DNA of 64,000 nucleotides from Selaginella tamariscina (Eukaryota > Streptophyta > Lycopodiopsida > Selaginellales > Selaginellaceae): the NCBI GenBank assembly GCA_003024785.1, contig PUQB01000767.1, positions 38,502-102,501 on the forward strand. The letters run 5' to 3'. Shown piece by piece: positions 46,869 through 58,815 of this stretch; position 1 is the first letter of the stretch; every line of letters starts with the position of its first letter. The position numbers and the translations under genes were made by a program. Below the pieces are notes generated by a model. The model made no database searches. It was not told the DNA's origin and worked only from the letters and a program-made list of their open reading frames with translations.

Positions 46869-48971
46869 GTCGATCCTAACAAACTAGTTGCAGTTTTGAA
46901 GTTCCCTATGCCAAAGTGTATGAATGATGTGCAACGCTTTCTTGGCAAGGTATAATATCTGGGTCGTTTTGTGGATCATCTTTCAGATCGTACTGCACCA
47001 TTGTGCGCATTGTTGAAATCGTCAATGACTTCTTTTGTTTGGTCTAAGGATTGCAAGCAGGCATTTGCAAATCTCAAAGAGTTGTTGACGACTCCCCCAG
47101 TTTTGGTGTACCGGATTACACTCGTCCTTTCATCTTGCGTGTAGATGCTTTTGACATCAGCCTCGGGGGCGTATTGATGCAGGAGAGTACGAGTGTTCTG
47201 GTCAACAACATCCCATTGCGTACATCAGCCGTACATTGCAGCCAGTAGAGGTGAATTACTCCACGATAGAAAAGGAGTGTCTAGCAGCAGTTTGGCGTTT
47301 TGAGAAGCTACATGCCTACTTATTGTTGGAAGGCGATCATGCAGCAGTCACTTTGTTGTTGAAGTAGAAGAATTTGATTGGTCGTACTGCTCGGTGGGCC
47401 TTGAAACTTCAAATTTATGACTTTGAAGTTGTTCATCGCCCAGGGAGTTCCATGGCTGATGCTGATGCTCTTTCTCGGGCTCCTCTTCCACCTTCTCTCT
47501 CTTCTGTTGCCCCAGAAGAACCAGTTGTTCCAGCTTCAGTGGACTTTTTGGACGAAGATTCCATACCATCAGCAGTTGCTGTGCTTAACATTCAGTGTCC
47601 CCAGAATGCAGAGTTAGATTTGCCGTCTTTGGATGAGGTTCGGGAAGCTCAAAAGGTTGAGCCGTGGATTCAAAGGCTTCGTGATGGGTTTGAGAATCCT
47701 GCATCACTTGCTGATGACTTGCCTTTCAGGCATTTACATTCGCCGTATCGCCTTCAGGATGACCTTCTTTATTTTGTGAGGACTGATCCAGATGATCCTT
47801 TGCGGTTGGCGGTGCCTTCAATCTTCATTCCACGCTTCCTCCATGCTTACCATGACTCTCCTATTCTTGGTGGGCACATGGGACATTGTCGGGTGATGGA
47901 GAAGCTACACAGATCTTTCTGTTAGCCGGAGTTGTGAGGAGATGTGATTCAGTATGTGTGTAGCTGTGTGTGGTGCCAAGCTTGCAATACTCCCCCATGT
48001 GCTTTGGAAGGACGGTTGGAGTCAATTACAGTTTCTTGTTCGTTTGAGTTAGTGACATTTGATTTGATGGGACCTTTTCCATGGTCAAATGCTGGCAACG
48101 AGTATGTTATTATTGCTTCTGATTACCTAACTCGTTGAGTAGAAGTTGGTGCTCTTACTAGTGTGACTGCTTTTGCAGTTGGTCAATTTCTCCTTAATCG
48201 GGTCGTATTTCAGCATTCTTGTCCAGAGCGAATTCTCTCGGTGGTCTTGCATTTATGGCTGAGGCATTTCATGTTTTGACATCTTGATTAAGGATATGCC
48301 ACACTTTCATAAATGCTTATCATCCTCAGACAGATGGTTTAGTGGAACGGCTCGTCAGAACCTTCAAGGGGATGATCGCGAAGTATGTGAACTTTCAACA
48401 TTCGGATTGGGATGGTTATCTGTTGTCTCTTCGATATGCTTATGTCACTGGAGTTCAAAGTTCCATTGGTACTTCCCCATATAAGCTCTTATATGGTCAT
48501 GACCCGGTGTTGCCAATGGAGTTGGGTTTGCCTTTTTGGTTACCATGAGCTGCTGATGCTAGGTTGTGGGATCGATATCTGACGAGCATTCTTCCATTGG
48601 TTCGTGCGGAGTCAGCAGAACACTTGGGCCGCATACAAGTAGGACAACAACAATGTTACAACTCGCATCATCGTCCTCCTGCGGAGTACAAGGTTGATGA
48701 ACTGGTGTTGGTTCGTTTTCCCAAGCTTACAGTACATAGTTTAGCTAAGAGTCTCCTTCCTCAGTGGAAAGGACCGTATCGAGTGCTACAGCAAGTAGGG
48801 CCACAAGTTTATGAGGTTCGGCACGACATTCAACCCAATCCTCCAAAGATTGTACATGTACAACGGTTGAAGCATTTTGTGCAACGGGAACAAGTTGTGC
48901 CGCCTACAGATCCACCAGTGCCTCCTCCTGATGTTCCTCCAGATCCAGGCCCATATAAAAGAAAACCCTAA
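46869..48971 (+). pseudogene. RNase H-integrase of the full-length gypsy element, broken
   Basis: Continuing frames show QRFLGKV near 46935 (then TAA), an RNase H core with [16 protein letters not shown] (47140-47185), and FEVVHRPGSSMADADALSRA (47425-47480). The integrase zinc-finger region (HDSPILGGHMGHCRV, then CVWCQACN) runs across a TAG at about 47923. The catalytic core has FDLMGPFPW (48060) and LVERLVRTFKGM (about 48335). The expected second aspartate motif near 48240 reads ILSVV, where the family has ILSDRG, through a frameshift or deletion. The C-terminal open frame 48564-48971 ends in proline-rich PPVPPPDVPPDPGPYKRKP. Several stops make integration by this copy impossible. Confidence 0.85.
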
Positions 48972-48987
48972 CCAACTTACACCCTTC

Positions 48988-49002
48988 GAGAGGAGGGGAT
49001 GA
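48988..49002 (+). promoter_or_regulatory. Polypurine tract
   Basis: GAGAGGAGGGGATGA sits directly before the 3' LTR TG. The same arrangement in reverse (CGAGAGGAGGAGATGATG) precedes the LTR of the minus-strand remnant at 56569. Confidence 0.8.
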
Positions 49003-49161
49003 TGTAAGATCCACATGTACGGCTGCATGTGCACATACTATTATTAACATAGTGGATTTTGATAACCGTCAGATTGGATTCAATCTGAACCACTCGCTCT
49101 TATATATAAATTAGGGTTTCTGAATTAATGGATACACATTTCTATATTCCGAGCTCTCACA
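49003..49161 (+). repeat. 3' LTR of the full-length gypsy element
   Basis: Begins TGTAAGATCCACATG and ends CGAGCTCTCACA, about 90 percent identical to the 5' LTR with a two-base indel near the TATA-like region. Confidence 0.9.
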
Positions 49162-49303
49162 AAATGTGCATATTGTATTAGGCCAAAACCCTAGTTTATA
49201 TATAGAAGTGAATGATCCAGATTGAAACCAATCCAATGGCTATCAAAATCCCACTACACTAATAATAATATATGGCATTGTAACCGTACACCTGGACATT
49301 ACA
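49162..49303 (-). mobile_element. Host LTR, right piece
   Basis: Begins with the duplicated AAAT and continues GTGCATATTGTATTAGGCC to CCTGGACATTACA. The reverse complement (TGTAATGTCCAGGTGTACGG) is a family LTR start. With 44282-44305 it makes one LTR of about 162 bp in reverse orientation. Confidence 0.75.
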
Positions 49304-50870
49304 ATAGTTGTTTAACACAAGTTTGACTTCCTTGTTGAGTTTGACTTTCTATCTTTCTTACATACATACCATACATACATATGTATGTATGTATACACAC
49401 ATATACAGATATATATATATATATAAACTTTGATTTCCATAGTGCAATTTGACTATGAAATTTAAGTTTGAAGTCCTGAAGTACAACTGCAACGTACAAC
49501 TGATAGGGACTTGTGCCAATCCTAATGCTCTACTATATTCCCTCTTGTAGCCTACCTTTGCATTTTGCATTTCATATTACCTTACATTTCTATATTGTCC
49601 TTGAGTTTGGACCAAGTCAGACCATAAAATATTAAACAACTACACCTCCTATTCACACACATGATCCTAGGTTTTCCAATGAGTGATCCCCATGTGTCTC
49701 ATGTGTTAGGATCTCCAACCCCTCTGGACCTCGAAGATCCTAACCCTCTTGAACCATCTTCGCACCTCATATTTTAAACTTAAAAAAAGATTGTATTTTT
49801 CACTTTATAAACTATATATTATATGGTTTTCATTTTTATGTTTTAAATTTATATTATATTATTTACAATTATATACATGCATAAAAACACAACACTTTTA
49901 AATATATTGCAATTTGAAAATTATATTATTTTATTAGTATATTATAAATTATTTATTAAGAATTCATTATTGACTTTAAAGTGGGATTTTCAGTTTTAAA
50001 TATAAATTGCACTATTAAACCTAAAAATTGTTAAATTTATAATTTACATTTTAAACTTTGAATTATAATTAATGCCGTGATGATTTGTTGCTATGATTGA
50101 ATAACCTAATGAATAGTACCAACTGTAATGAGTTTAATTTGGTGTTTTTGCATTGTTCTTGTTTGTTAACATGTCATTCTAAAAAATATATAGTAAGTTA
50201 CAACTTATATTAATCATATTTTAAAAAACCACAATTGTTGTAAGATGTAGAATATATAGATTTATATAAGAAAATAAGTAAATATTTTTTTTTAACTTTA
50301 TATTTCTTATAAATTTTGTGGGCAACTTTGCCATAGTAGACAATAAAAGTGCATTATTATAATTATTATTATTAACTTATATCCATGGGAATCAATTTAA
50401 AACTCAACTAGACCCTTTCTTTAAATAAATTAAGCAAAGAAGGTCTCTAGTATGTGTGAGAGAGAATGCAGCCTCACCAAAATCTATACATACATTTTGT
50501 ATCTACAAAAATATGTGAGGACACAGAAATACACTTAAGCTACATGCAAACGTGATATATATATATGTGAACAATTATAAATATTGTGAGAACTATACAC
50601 ATTGATTTGTGTGTGTGTTGTGAGTTGACTCCTCATCATGTACACAAAGACCATGAAGAAACATAAATTAGGGCTCTTAGTTCCATTATGCCCTAAACAG
50701 AGGAGAAGAGCAGTATATTCTAGTGATTATTTGTGTAGAACACGTGTCGTCTCACCACTGCAACACGTGTAGTTTATGCATATGTGTATTAATGAAGCAT
50801 ATGGAGCAGTATACAAACTAAGCAACGTGTTGTCCTACTTCCTTTTTTTTTTTTTTTTTTGATTTCCTTC
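49304..50870. other. AT-rich intergenic DNA
   Basis: No supported coding frame. Contains a short TACATACATATGTATGTATG microsatellite (49360-49400) and a T19 run before 50861. It may include the promoter of the gene starting at 51245, but no element could be identified with confidence. Confidence 0.5.
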
Positions 50871-51195
50871 ATTTATTTTCTCTTTTTGGTTTGTTCATGT
50901 CACATGTCTTCTGTTTATGATATAGAAATCTAGTAATTTTCTATTTCTAATTTTATTTGGTCTGTTCATGGATTCCCTCATTTATTCTCTCTTTTTGGTA
51001 TGTACATGTACTGTGTTTTCTGTTTACGATATAGAAATCCAGTAATTTTCTATTTCTAATTTTATTTGGTCTGTTCATGGATTCCCTCATTTATTTTCTC
51101 TTTTTGGTTTGTACATGTACTGTGTTTTCTGTCTACGATATACAAATTCAATAATTTTCTATTTCTAATTTTACTTGGTCTGTTCATGTACCTTG
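50871..51195. repeat. 109-bp tandem repeat, three copies
   Basis: Units start at 50871, 50980 and 51089, each with ATTTATTTTCTCTTTTTGGT, TCTGTTTAYGATATAGAAAT and TCTATTTCTAATTTTATTTGG. They sit directly upstream of the proposed start codon at 51245, so copy number could affect the promoter or 5' leader. Confidence 0.85.
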
Positions 51196-51244
51196 CTAAT
51201 TTTTATATTCATTTTTCCCTTTGATTTTACTTGTTTGTTCATCT

Positions 51245-53875
51245 ATGGAACAGGAAAATTGGCCAGTTAAGCCATTGGCCACCAAAGTCTGGTCTCAACC
51301 TCAAACCCAAAGGCTTAGGAGTGTTATTACTAAAATGTACCAATCTAGCTTCTATCCCCACAATGAGACTACCTCTGGATCTCAACAACAATGCACCTCT
51401 TCATTTAGTGGCGAACAGGTTTCTAATTGAGATTCTCTCTCCCCTCACTCTTTCTAACAAACTTTTACAGCCAACCCAAGACGGACAAGGAGTGGGAAAC
51501 AATAGAACCAACTGCAACTTTGAAGCTGGTGCCACTAATGGGGATGCTATGCAGGTGTGGATTGATCTACATTATCACTTAGGAGATAGAGCCCTAATTG
51601 CAATGATTATAGGGAATTGGTCATGGAACGGATTGGAACACTGCCATAGCTTCTGGCAATGAAGAAATTCTTTTGGGAGAGGAAGATGGATATTCAACTT
51701 GGCAGTCCCATGTACATGTGAGTTTCATCTGCATGATCACAATAGAAGTGGGATTGTACTAGCACAATTTTCATGTATCATGTACTTTGTTGTAACCATC
51801 TCGATGACATGTAGTACTGATTTTGTATCACATATTCTACAGAACTATGGACCAAGAGCAAGAAACAGTGGAACGAACTACAATTATGACGTTGTCACTA
51901 ATGAGGCTGTTATACAGGCATGGTTTGATCGATTCTTAGGAGATAGATCCCTAACTACAATGGTTGTAGGGAATAAGTCGTGGAACGGATTGGAACACTG
52001 CGATAACTCTTAGCAATGAAGAAACTCTTCTGCAAGAAGAAGATGTATATTCAACTATACATGTAAGTTTCATCTGCATTCACTATAATAGAAATGAGGT
52101 TTTCCAATAGATTTTTCAATCTATTGCAACACCAAAAGTGTGTTCTAAGTTAAACACCATGTTAACGTGTAGGAATGATTTTCTCTTGTAGAGAACCGTA
52201 ACCTTGGTAGATCCTCAAGGTGGCTATTTGCAACCAATAACTTGTATTTCCACGACAACGTTAGTACATGTCTCATGTTACAATCTACATACACATACGC
52301 TTTCTAAGTTCTACACACATATATGGTCTTTATTTTTACATGCAGACAGGTGGTGCAGAAGAGGTTTTGTCAGATTTTGGGAAGGATCATGAGGATCCAC
52401 CTTTACCCACAATCCCTTCGGATGATGAAGATTTTAAAGATAATAACGGTTATGGACAAACAAATGGAGAGAGATTAGATGGGTTCCAAGCTCATGCAAT
52501 CCAGATGCACTCGAACCAATCAAACTCTAGTGCAGATCAATGTGTATCTGACGAGGTTGGTATACTAGAAGTATATAAGTATATACTAGCATATGTTTGC
52601 AAGTATCTTAACTATATTTGAGCATGCATGCTTATATACAACATTATAATTAAGTTGTACTCTATATATAGTATGTGTGTGCATATAATATAGATTGTTG
52701 TGTATAATCTCAATCCTTGGTATTTATGAAACAGGCTCATGATTTAGATACAGAAGATGAACAGTCAGACCAAGACACATATAGTGAGAAAGCAACGGAA
52801 GATTCAGATACTGATGGACCTAAGAAGCAGACAATAAAGAGGAATAATAAGAAGAAGAAGAAGAAGTGGGAGATGACCAAAAACCAAAGAGCTGAACTTG
52901 TAAGAATTAAAGTGAGGTATCCAGCATCTGACCAGGTTAGTATACTAGAAGTACACTTGTAGGGTATCTTAACTATATTTGAGCATGCATGCTTGTATAC
53001 AACATTATAAGTTGTACTTATATATGGTACGTGTATGCATATAGCATAGATACTATATATGGTACGTGTGTGCACATATTGTGTATAATCTCAATCCTTG
53101 GTATTTATGAAACAGGCTGATGATTTAGATATAAAAGATGAACAGTCTGACCAGGACCAAGACACATATAGCAAGGAAGCAACAGAAGATTCAGACACTA
53201 ATTCACCTAAGAAGAAGACAGTAAAGAGGAATACTAATAGGAAGAAAAATAAGTGGGAGATGATGAAAAAACAAAGAGTTGAACTCACGGGAATAAAAGC
53301 AAGCTATCCAGCACATCAATGTGTATCTGACGAGGTTAGTATACTAGAAGTACACTAGCATATGTTTGTAGGGTATCTTAATTATATTTGAGCATGCATG
53401 CTTATATACAGCATATAATATAGATACCATATATGGTATATAATATAGATATATGTGCATGTTGTGTAGATCTCAATCCTTGGTATTTATGACACAGGAT
53501 GATGATTTAGATATGGAATATGAACAGTCCGACGAAGACCAAGACACATATAGTGAGAAATCAACTGAAGATTCAGACACTGATCGACCTAAGAAGCAGA
53601 CAGCAAAGAGGAACACTAGTAAGAAGAAGAAGAAGGCCAAGATGACAAAAAAACGAAGAGCTGAAATCGCAGAAATAAAAGCAAAGTTTCCAGCACATCC
53701 AAGGTGTCCGAAGTGCAACCAAGGGACTACGGATTTTACAGATTATGTAGTTTTGAAGAAGGATAACAAACCTCAAGCAAGATTCAAATGCAACTTCTGC
53801 AACATAAAGTTTACATATGGTGTACCATATAAACCAAGAGGAAGAAGGAACAAAGCTAAAGATACTCTAGGTTGA
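51245..53875 (+). CDS. Ten-exon gene of unknown function, zinc-ribbon-like C-terminus, duplicated exons
   Basis: Exon model: 51245-51418, 51471-51554, 51613-51717, 51843-51917, 51970-52062, 52192-52219, 52350-52555, 52735-52935, 53116-53334, 53498-53875. All junctions are phase 0 except the exon 6/7 junction (phase 1). The sum is 1563 nt, about 520 residues, with no internal stop. Exons 2-3 and 4-5 are duplicates (GTDWNTAI, SNEETLLQEEDVYS). Exons 8, 9 and 10 share DDLDxxxEQSDxDQDTYS, EDSDTDxPKKQT and a lysine run. The C-terminus has CPKC and CNFC about 30 residues apart in RFKCNFCNIKFTYG, like a transposase-type or InsA-like zinc ribbon. The acidic and lysine-rich composition suggests a nuclear protein. 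One donor (after 51917) is GC, not GT. No family was recognised. It could be a host gene or a domesticated transposon product. Confidence 0.6.
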
Positions 53876-56224
53876 AGGTATTTGTAAATATGAATTGGTA
53901 TTTTTTGCTTTAACAATAAGTTTTTGTGTGAGGATTACATTGTTGTATACAACTAGCTATCAAGACATCTAATATAAATTAACATGTAAACATTTACATA
54001 CACGGATTTTATAATATTTGTTAATATAAAATATATAACAATTATTGTTTTCATATAAAATATATATACATAATATATATTTAAAAGAGACAAAATCTCT
54101 TCTCTCACACACACACTTAGCATATTGTATATAGAAGTGTGTGTATAAATATGTGTGGAATGGAAGTTACAATATTGCTATTAAGTATTAGTATATCAAA
54201 TATTTACATATATACAAATAAATATGATTATGTGATGATGATATGATTTATTAGTACTCTTCTTCTCTCTAGCACTTTTTTTATATTATATAATTTTCCT
54301 AATGTATAATATATTATGTTTTAATTTTCACAATATAACATATTTAGAGTAAACCAGTATTTTTCCTTGTCCATTTTTCTCCTTAAAACATGAGATTTAT
54401 TTACTTAGGGTTAGGGTTTAAAACTATTAAATTGTTTTCCACTCTCCTCTATCTTTGGATCTTCTAGCACATGTGGTTCTCCAGTAGGTGCGAATATCTT
54501 TATAATGTCCTCAATTTCTATATAGTGTGGAGGCTATAGATTTTATAATACATGACTTATATATTATATAAATCAGACACACGCACTATGTTACTTAAAC
54601 ACATATATAGACACATGTACATCTCTCTTTACCCACACATAGACAAGTAGCATACAACCACGTACACTAACAGATAATTACATGTGCAATGAAATTTGTG
54701 ATAAATTCATACATTATTCAGGTGTATCATAGATGTGTGTGTGTGGTGTGTGTATGTTTATATATGTGTATATTTGTATATGTATTTATGTGTGTGTATG
54801 TGTGTGTTTGTGTGTAATTCTTAACATCATGCATTAATATTAATATTTAACTTGATGTTTAATACTTTACCATTAAGAGGGTATTTGATTATGCAAAACA
54901 TTTGATTATATATGGTTTGATATACATAATATTTAGTAAGCTAAATATAGCATAGGTGAATGTTGATTTTGTAATGTAATGTGGTTTTAACACACAAACC
55001 CTCCTTACACACACATGCATTATGTATACTTACAACTACACTAGAGTCTGGACAAAACCTCATCCACGGTGTTTGCATGTACAAATAAAGTCCATATATA
55101 ATTCATTTTGGATAATGATTATATATATAGAACTTAGAAAACATATGTGTATGTACCTCGGGGATATACAGGGTTGGGTTACCTACAAGAGAAAATCATT
55201 CCTACACATCAATGAGGTGTTTCTATGTTGCAATAGATTACTGCAAACCCCGTTTCTATTGTAGTGAATGCAGATGAAACTCACATGTGACTCCCAAGTT
55301 GAATATCCATCTTCTTCTAGAGTACATACACACGTACGCTAATAGATGATTATATGTGCAATGAAGTTTGTGATAAATTCATACATTATTGATAGACTTT
55401 GAGTTTATAAGTCATACATTATTTATAGAGCATTTATTATGGGTTGATGAGCCCTCTTAACAATTAATTTTAAAGTTAGAAAGAGAATGTATCTTTTTAA
55501 AAAAAATTTATATGTTATATAATTTAATTTAAATTAATTTCAAATTTATAAATTAAAATCTTTTAATTTTAACAATGGGATTTCATATTCAAATCTCACT
55601 GCTAATTTAAACAAATTACTTTAAAATATTAAAATGCTGTGATGAATTCTTATGTTGCTGCATTATTATCACTATTCTACAATATTTACTTTCGCCCTAG
55701 TATTTTATCAATTGCTTTTCTATGTATTTTTTTATAACCACCAAAAATGTAAATATAAAGATTCCTTAAAATATATAATTATACCTTATAAAGAAATTAT
55801 TCTAAATTTGAAAAAGCATTCAAAACTCAACCTGGGAGCTTTTTGAGGTGTATCATATATAAATGTGTGTGATGTGTGTATATCTATATACGTATGTGTG
55901 TGTGTTTGTGTATAATTCTTAATAACACGCATTAATACTCATCTCATGCATGTTTAATACTTTACCATTAGAAGACTTAATATATTTTAGTGAGAGTTAT
56001 AATAGTGAATTGGATTTAGAGTTAGATCAGTGTTATGTTTGAATATTTCACTATGCAAAACATTTGATTATATGTGGGAAATACAAAATATTTGGTAGGC
56101 TAAATGTAGCATAGGTAAATGTTGTTTTTGTACACACAAACCCTCCTTAAACACACACATGCAGTTTATATACTTAAAATACACCCTCTAGTGTAGGACT
56201 CTAATATATTCTAATGGGGACTCA
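53876..56224. other. AT-rich DNA with a long imperfect duplication
   Basis: No gene recognised. Segments around 54650-55020 (GTGCAATGAAATTTGTGATAAA, CAAAACATTTGATTATATAT, CACACAAACCCTCCTTACAC) recur at 55340-55400 and 55890-56180, giving a duplication about 0.7-1.1 kb apart with an insertion in the second copy. At 55264-55316 lies a reverse-strand scrap of exon 3 or 5 of the 51245 gene (ACTCACATGTGACTCCCAAG, TGAATATCCATCTTCTTCT). Confidence 0.65.
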
Positions 56225-56425
56225 ATATAGGTATTGTTTGATCTACAATTTAGGAGATAGAGCCCTAAGTGCAATGATTATAGGGAATTGGAACACTGTC
56301 ATAACTCTTAGCAATGAAGAAACTCTTTTGCAAGAAGAAGATGGATATTCAGCTTGGTAGTAGCACATGTGAGTTTCATTTGCATTGATCACAATAGAAG
56401 TACAGTTTCATGTCTCATCATTAAG
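56225..56425 (+). pseudogene. Stray exon-intron fragment of the 51245 gene
   Basis: Matches intron 2 and exon 3/5 of the 51245 gene with the flanking intron: TTAGGAGATAGAGCCCTAA, ATGATTATAGGGAATTGG, GAAACTCTTTTGCAAGAAGAAG, then GTGAGTTTCAT and ATCACAATAGAAGT. A deletion after GGAATTGG and a TAG near the end break the frame. It is a DNA-level copy because intron sequence is included. Confidence 0.75.
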
Positions 56426-56568
56426 GATCAATCAATGTTTTTGAAACAACATGTGCATTAATCACTTATCAATTTCAATGTTGTTATACAGTAAAAATCA
56501 TGAACACTTGAGCCCCTCATGTACGATACTTTAATAAATAAAAAAGAAAATTTTTAAAAAAATGGTAG

Positions 56569-56729
56569 TGTGAGAGTCGGAATACAGGTGTACATATTGT
56601 ATTAGCTCAAAACTTTAGTTTATATATAGGAGTGAGTGGTCTAGATTGAAACCAAATTATGTCAACTATTAAAATCCCACTATTTTAATAATAATATATG
56701 GCATTATAGCTGTACACTTGGACCTTACA
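56569..56729 (-). mobile_element. LTR of the 44306-type gypsy family, reverse orientation
   Basis: 161 bp starting TGTGAGAGTCGGAATA and ending TGGACCTTACA; its reverse complement is a family LTR. It is followed by a partial repeat of the LTR start (56742-56780) and then by the reversed purine tract CATCTCCTCCTCTCG. Confidence 0.8.
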
Positions 56730-56779
56730 TGATCCCTCCCAAGATGGCATTGTAACCATACATTTGGACCTTACATCAT

Positions 56780-57912
56780 CTCCTCCTCTCGAAAAGATGG
56801 ACAGTTATTAGGGTTCTTTGGTATATGGGCCAAGATCTAGAGGAACATCAGGAGGAGGCATCATTGGATCCGTAGGCGGCACAACTTGTTCCTAACCCCA
56901 ATACATGAAATGCTTCAAGCATTACATGCACAATCTCTGAAGTATCGGGTTGAATGTCATGTTGAACTTCATAAACTTGCAACCCTACATGCTGTAGCAC
57001 TCAATATGGTACATTCCACTGAGCAAGGAAACTCTTGGCCAAACCATGTATCATGCCTTAGAAAATGAACCAACACTAGCTCATCCACTTTGTACTCCGC
57101 ATGTGAACGATGATGAAAATTGTAGTGCCACTATTGTCCCACTTGTACATGACCCAAGTGTTCTGTAAACTTTGCTTGAACCAATGGAAGAATATGTGTC
57201 AAATATTGATCTTAGGACCTAGCATCAATAGCTCATGGCAAGCACGAAGGTAGACCCAACTTCATTGGTAACACTATATAAGAGCTTATATGGAGAAGTA
57301 CCAACAAAACTTTGTACTCCAATGACATAAGCATATTAGAGAGATAGCAAATATCTATCCCAATTCAAATGTTAAAAGTTTACGTACTTCATGATTAAGT
57401 CTTAATGAGCTGTTCCATCAAACCATATGTCTAAGGATGATAAGTACTCATGAAAGTGTGACATATCCCTAGCCAAGACGTCAAGACATGAAATGCCTCA
57501 ACTATATATGTAGGACCATTGTTTGAGAGAATCTATTTTGGTTCGGACAAGAATGCTAGAACACTACTTGATTAGGAGAAAGTGGCAAACAATAAAAGTA
57601 GTCACATTAGCAAGAGCACTAATTTCCACCCAACGTTTAGGTAGTCAAAAACAACACTAGAGTACTCGTTGCCAACAATTGATAGTGGAAAAGACCCATT
57701 AAATCAAACACCACCAACTTAAATGGATGAGAAACTATAATTAACTTCATTCTAAAGTATAAGGGGGAGTATTGCGAGTTTGGCACCCCACACAACTACG
57801 CATATACCGGGTTACATCTCTTCGCAACTCTGGCCAATAGAAAGATTTGCTTAGCTTCTCAATCACATAATAATGTCCCATGTGCTTGTGAGAATAGGAG
57901 AGTCATGGTAAG
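56780..57912 (-). pseudogene. Reverse-strand gypsy integrase remnant
   Basis: The reverse complement aligns with 47850-48970 of the full-length element: the C-terminal proline-rich end near 56820-56880, the region equivalent to LKHFVQREQVVPPTDP, the catalytic core, and the zinc-finger segment corresponding to HDSPILGGHMGH at about 57880-57910. Stops and indels are frequent. It is cut at 57912 by the LTR of gypsy family 2. Confidence 0.8.
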
Positions 57913-58815
57913 TATCATGGTTTTATTATGAACTTTACTTTTATTTTGGAGTTGATTGAATTATGTGATAAACCCTATATGTAGTGAGAAACCGCCCCAC
58001 CTAATCCACTTAGGTGTTTAGGGGTAGTTTGGCTAGTTTTCACTAGATACCTCGAGAAACTCTAGGCGAAGGTAGAACTTATTTTTTAGAAATCTCTTCC
58101 TAGATTTTGACATCTCAATTAGTGGTTGACTGTGGTTTGACCACTATCAAACCTCCAACCGGCACGAACAAGCAACTGGATGGAGCAGCCAAGTGGGGAA
58201 GGTACAACATGTATGGACTGATCAGGTGGCACTTAACCAGGCGTAGATTCGATCGTTTGGATCAATTACCAAGGTACTTGGGATAGCACGCATATGGAGG
58301 CACATAAATGCTATAGGCAGAACTCTGTCATAGGGCGTTAGACTAGTGAGAGGGTGCGCCACTTGTACTTAGGATCTAGCACTAGCCGACCCACTATATA
58401 AGCCGAGAGGCTGGTAGTGGGTTAGGGTCCTTCTAGTCCATTTTCATCTTGTATCTTGCTCCACCTTTCTGGGGCACCTTTGTACTTAGGCAAGCAATAT
58501 ATACATGTTCCTTCTGTTCACCCCCTCTTCGGCTATTCACTTCTCGCTCCGCTCCCAGACCAATAAGTACTCAGGTAACAAGCAGCAGCATTGTTCTAGG
58601 AGAACTCCACACCTGTACACAGACCCTCGGCGTCTGGGTAGAGGCCATCTCATCACCTTCCAGTACTCTCGAGATAAGGCCGGCTCACTGGTGCGGATCC
58701 GCGGGACTGGACACTATCCATAGTGTCCTAGAGACCACCGAGACTTCATAGTTAACATTAAATCTGGCCTGCAAAGTCCCCGACGACCATTTGTGGTGAC
58801 CACGAAAAGATTGTA
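57913..58815 (+). repeat. 5' LTR of gypsy family 2
   Basis: Starts TATCATGGTTTTATTATGAA, a decayed form of TGTCATAGTTTTTACTATGA at 61806, and ends near CATTTGTGGTGACCACGAAA, matching the other LTR end (CCTTTGTGGCACCAGGTAAA). About 900 bp, similar to the 915-bp solo LTR. The right boundary is approximate. Confidence 0.65.
58393..58401 (+). promoter_or_regulatory. TATA-like box in the LTR
   Basis: CTATATAAG in mid-LTR, followed by a C/T-rich stretch. The solo LTR of the same family has CATAAATAAGG at 62172 in the equivalent part. Confidence 0.45.

Larger units (their letters stand above)
44306..49161 (+). mobile_element. Full-length Ty3/gypsy element, short LTRs, TSD AAAT
   Basis: Complete structure: 157-bp 5' LTR, gag, protease, reverse transcriptase, RNase H, integrase, polypurine tract and 159-bp 3' LTR, flanked by AAAT (44302-44305 and 49162-49165). 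Domain order PR-RT-RH-IN is Ty3/gypsy. I saw no chromodomain after the integrase. The LTRs differ at roughly one site in ten, mostly C/T and G/A, so the insertion is old. At least six stops or frameshifts lie in the coding region, so it is not autonomous. Confidence 0.9.
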
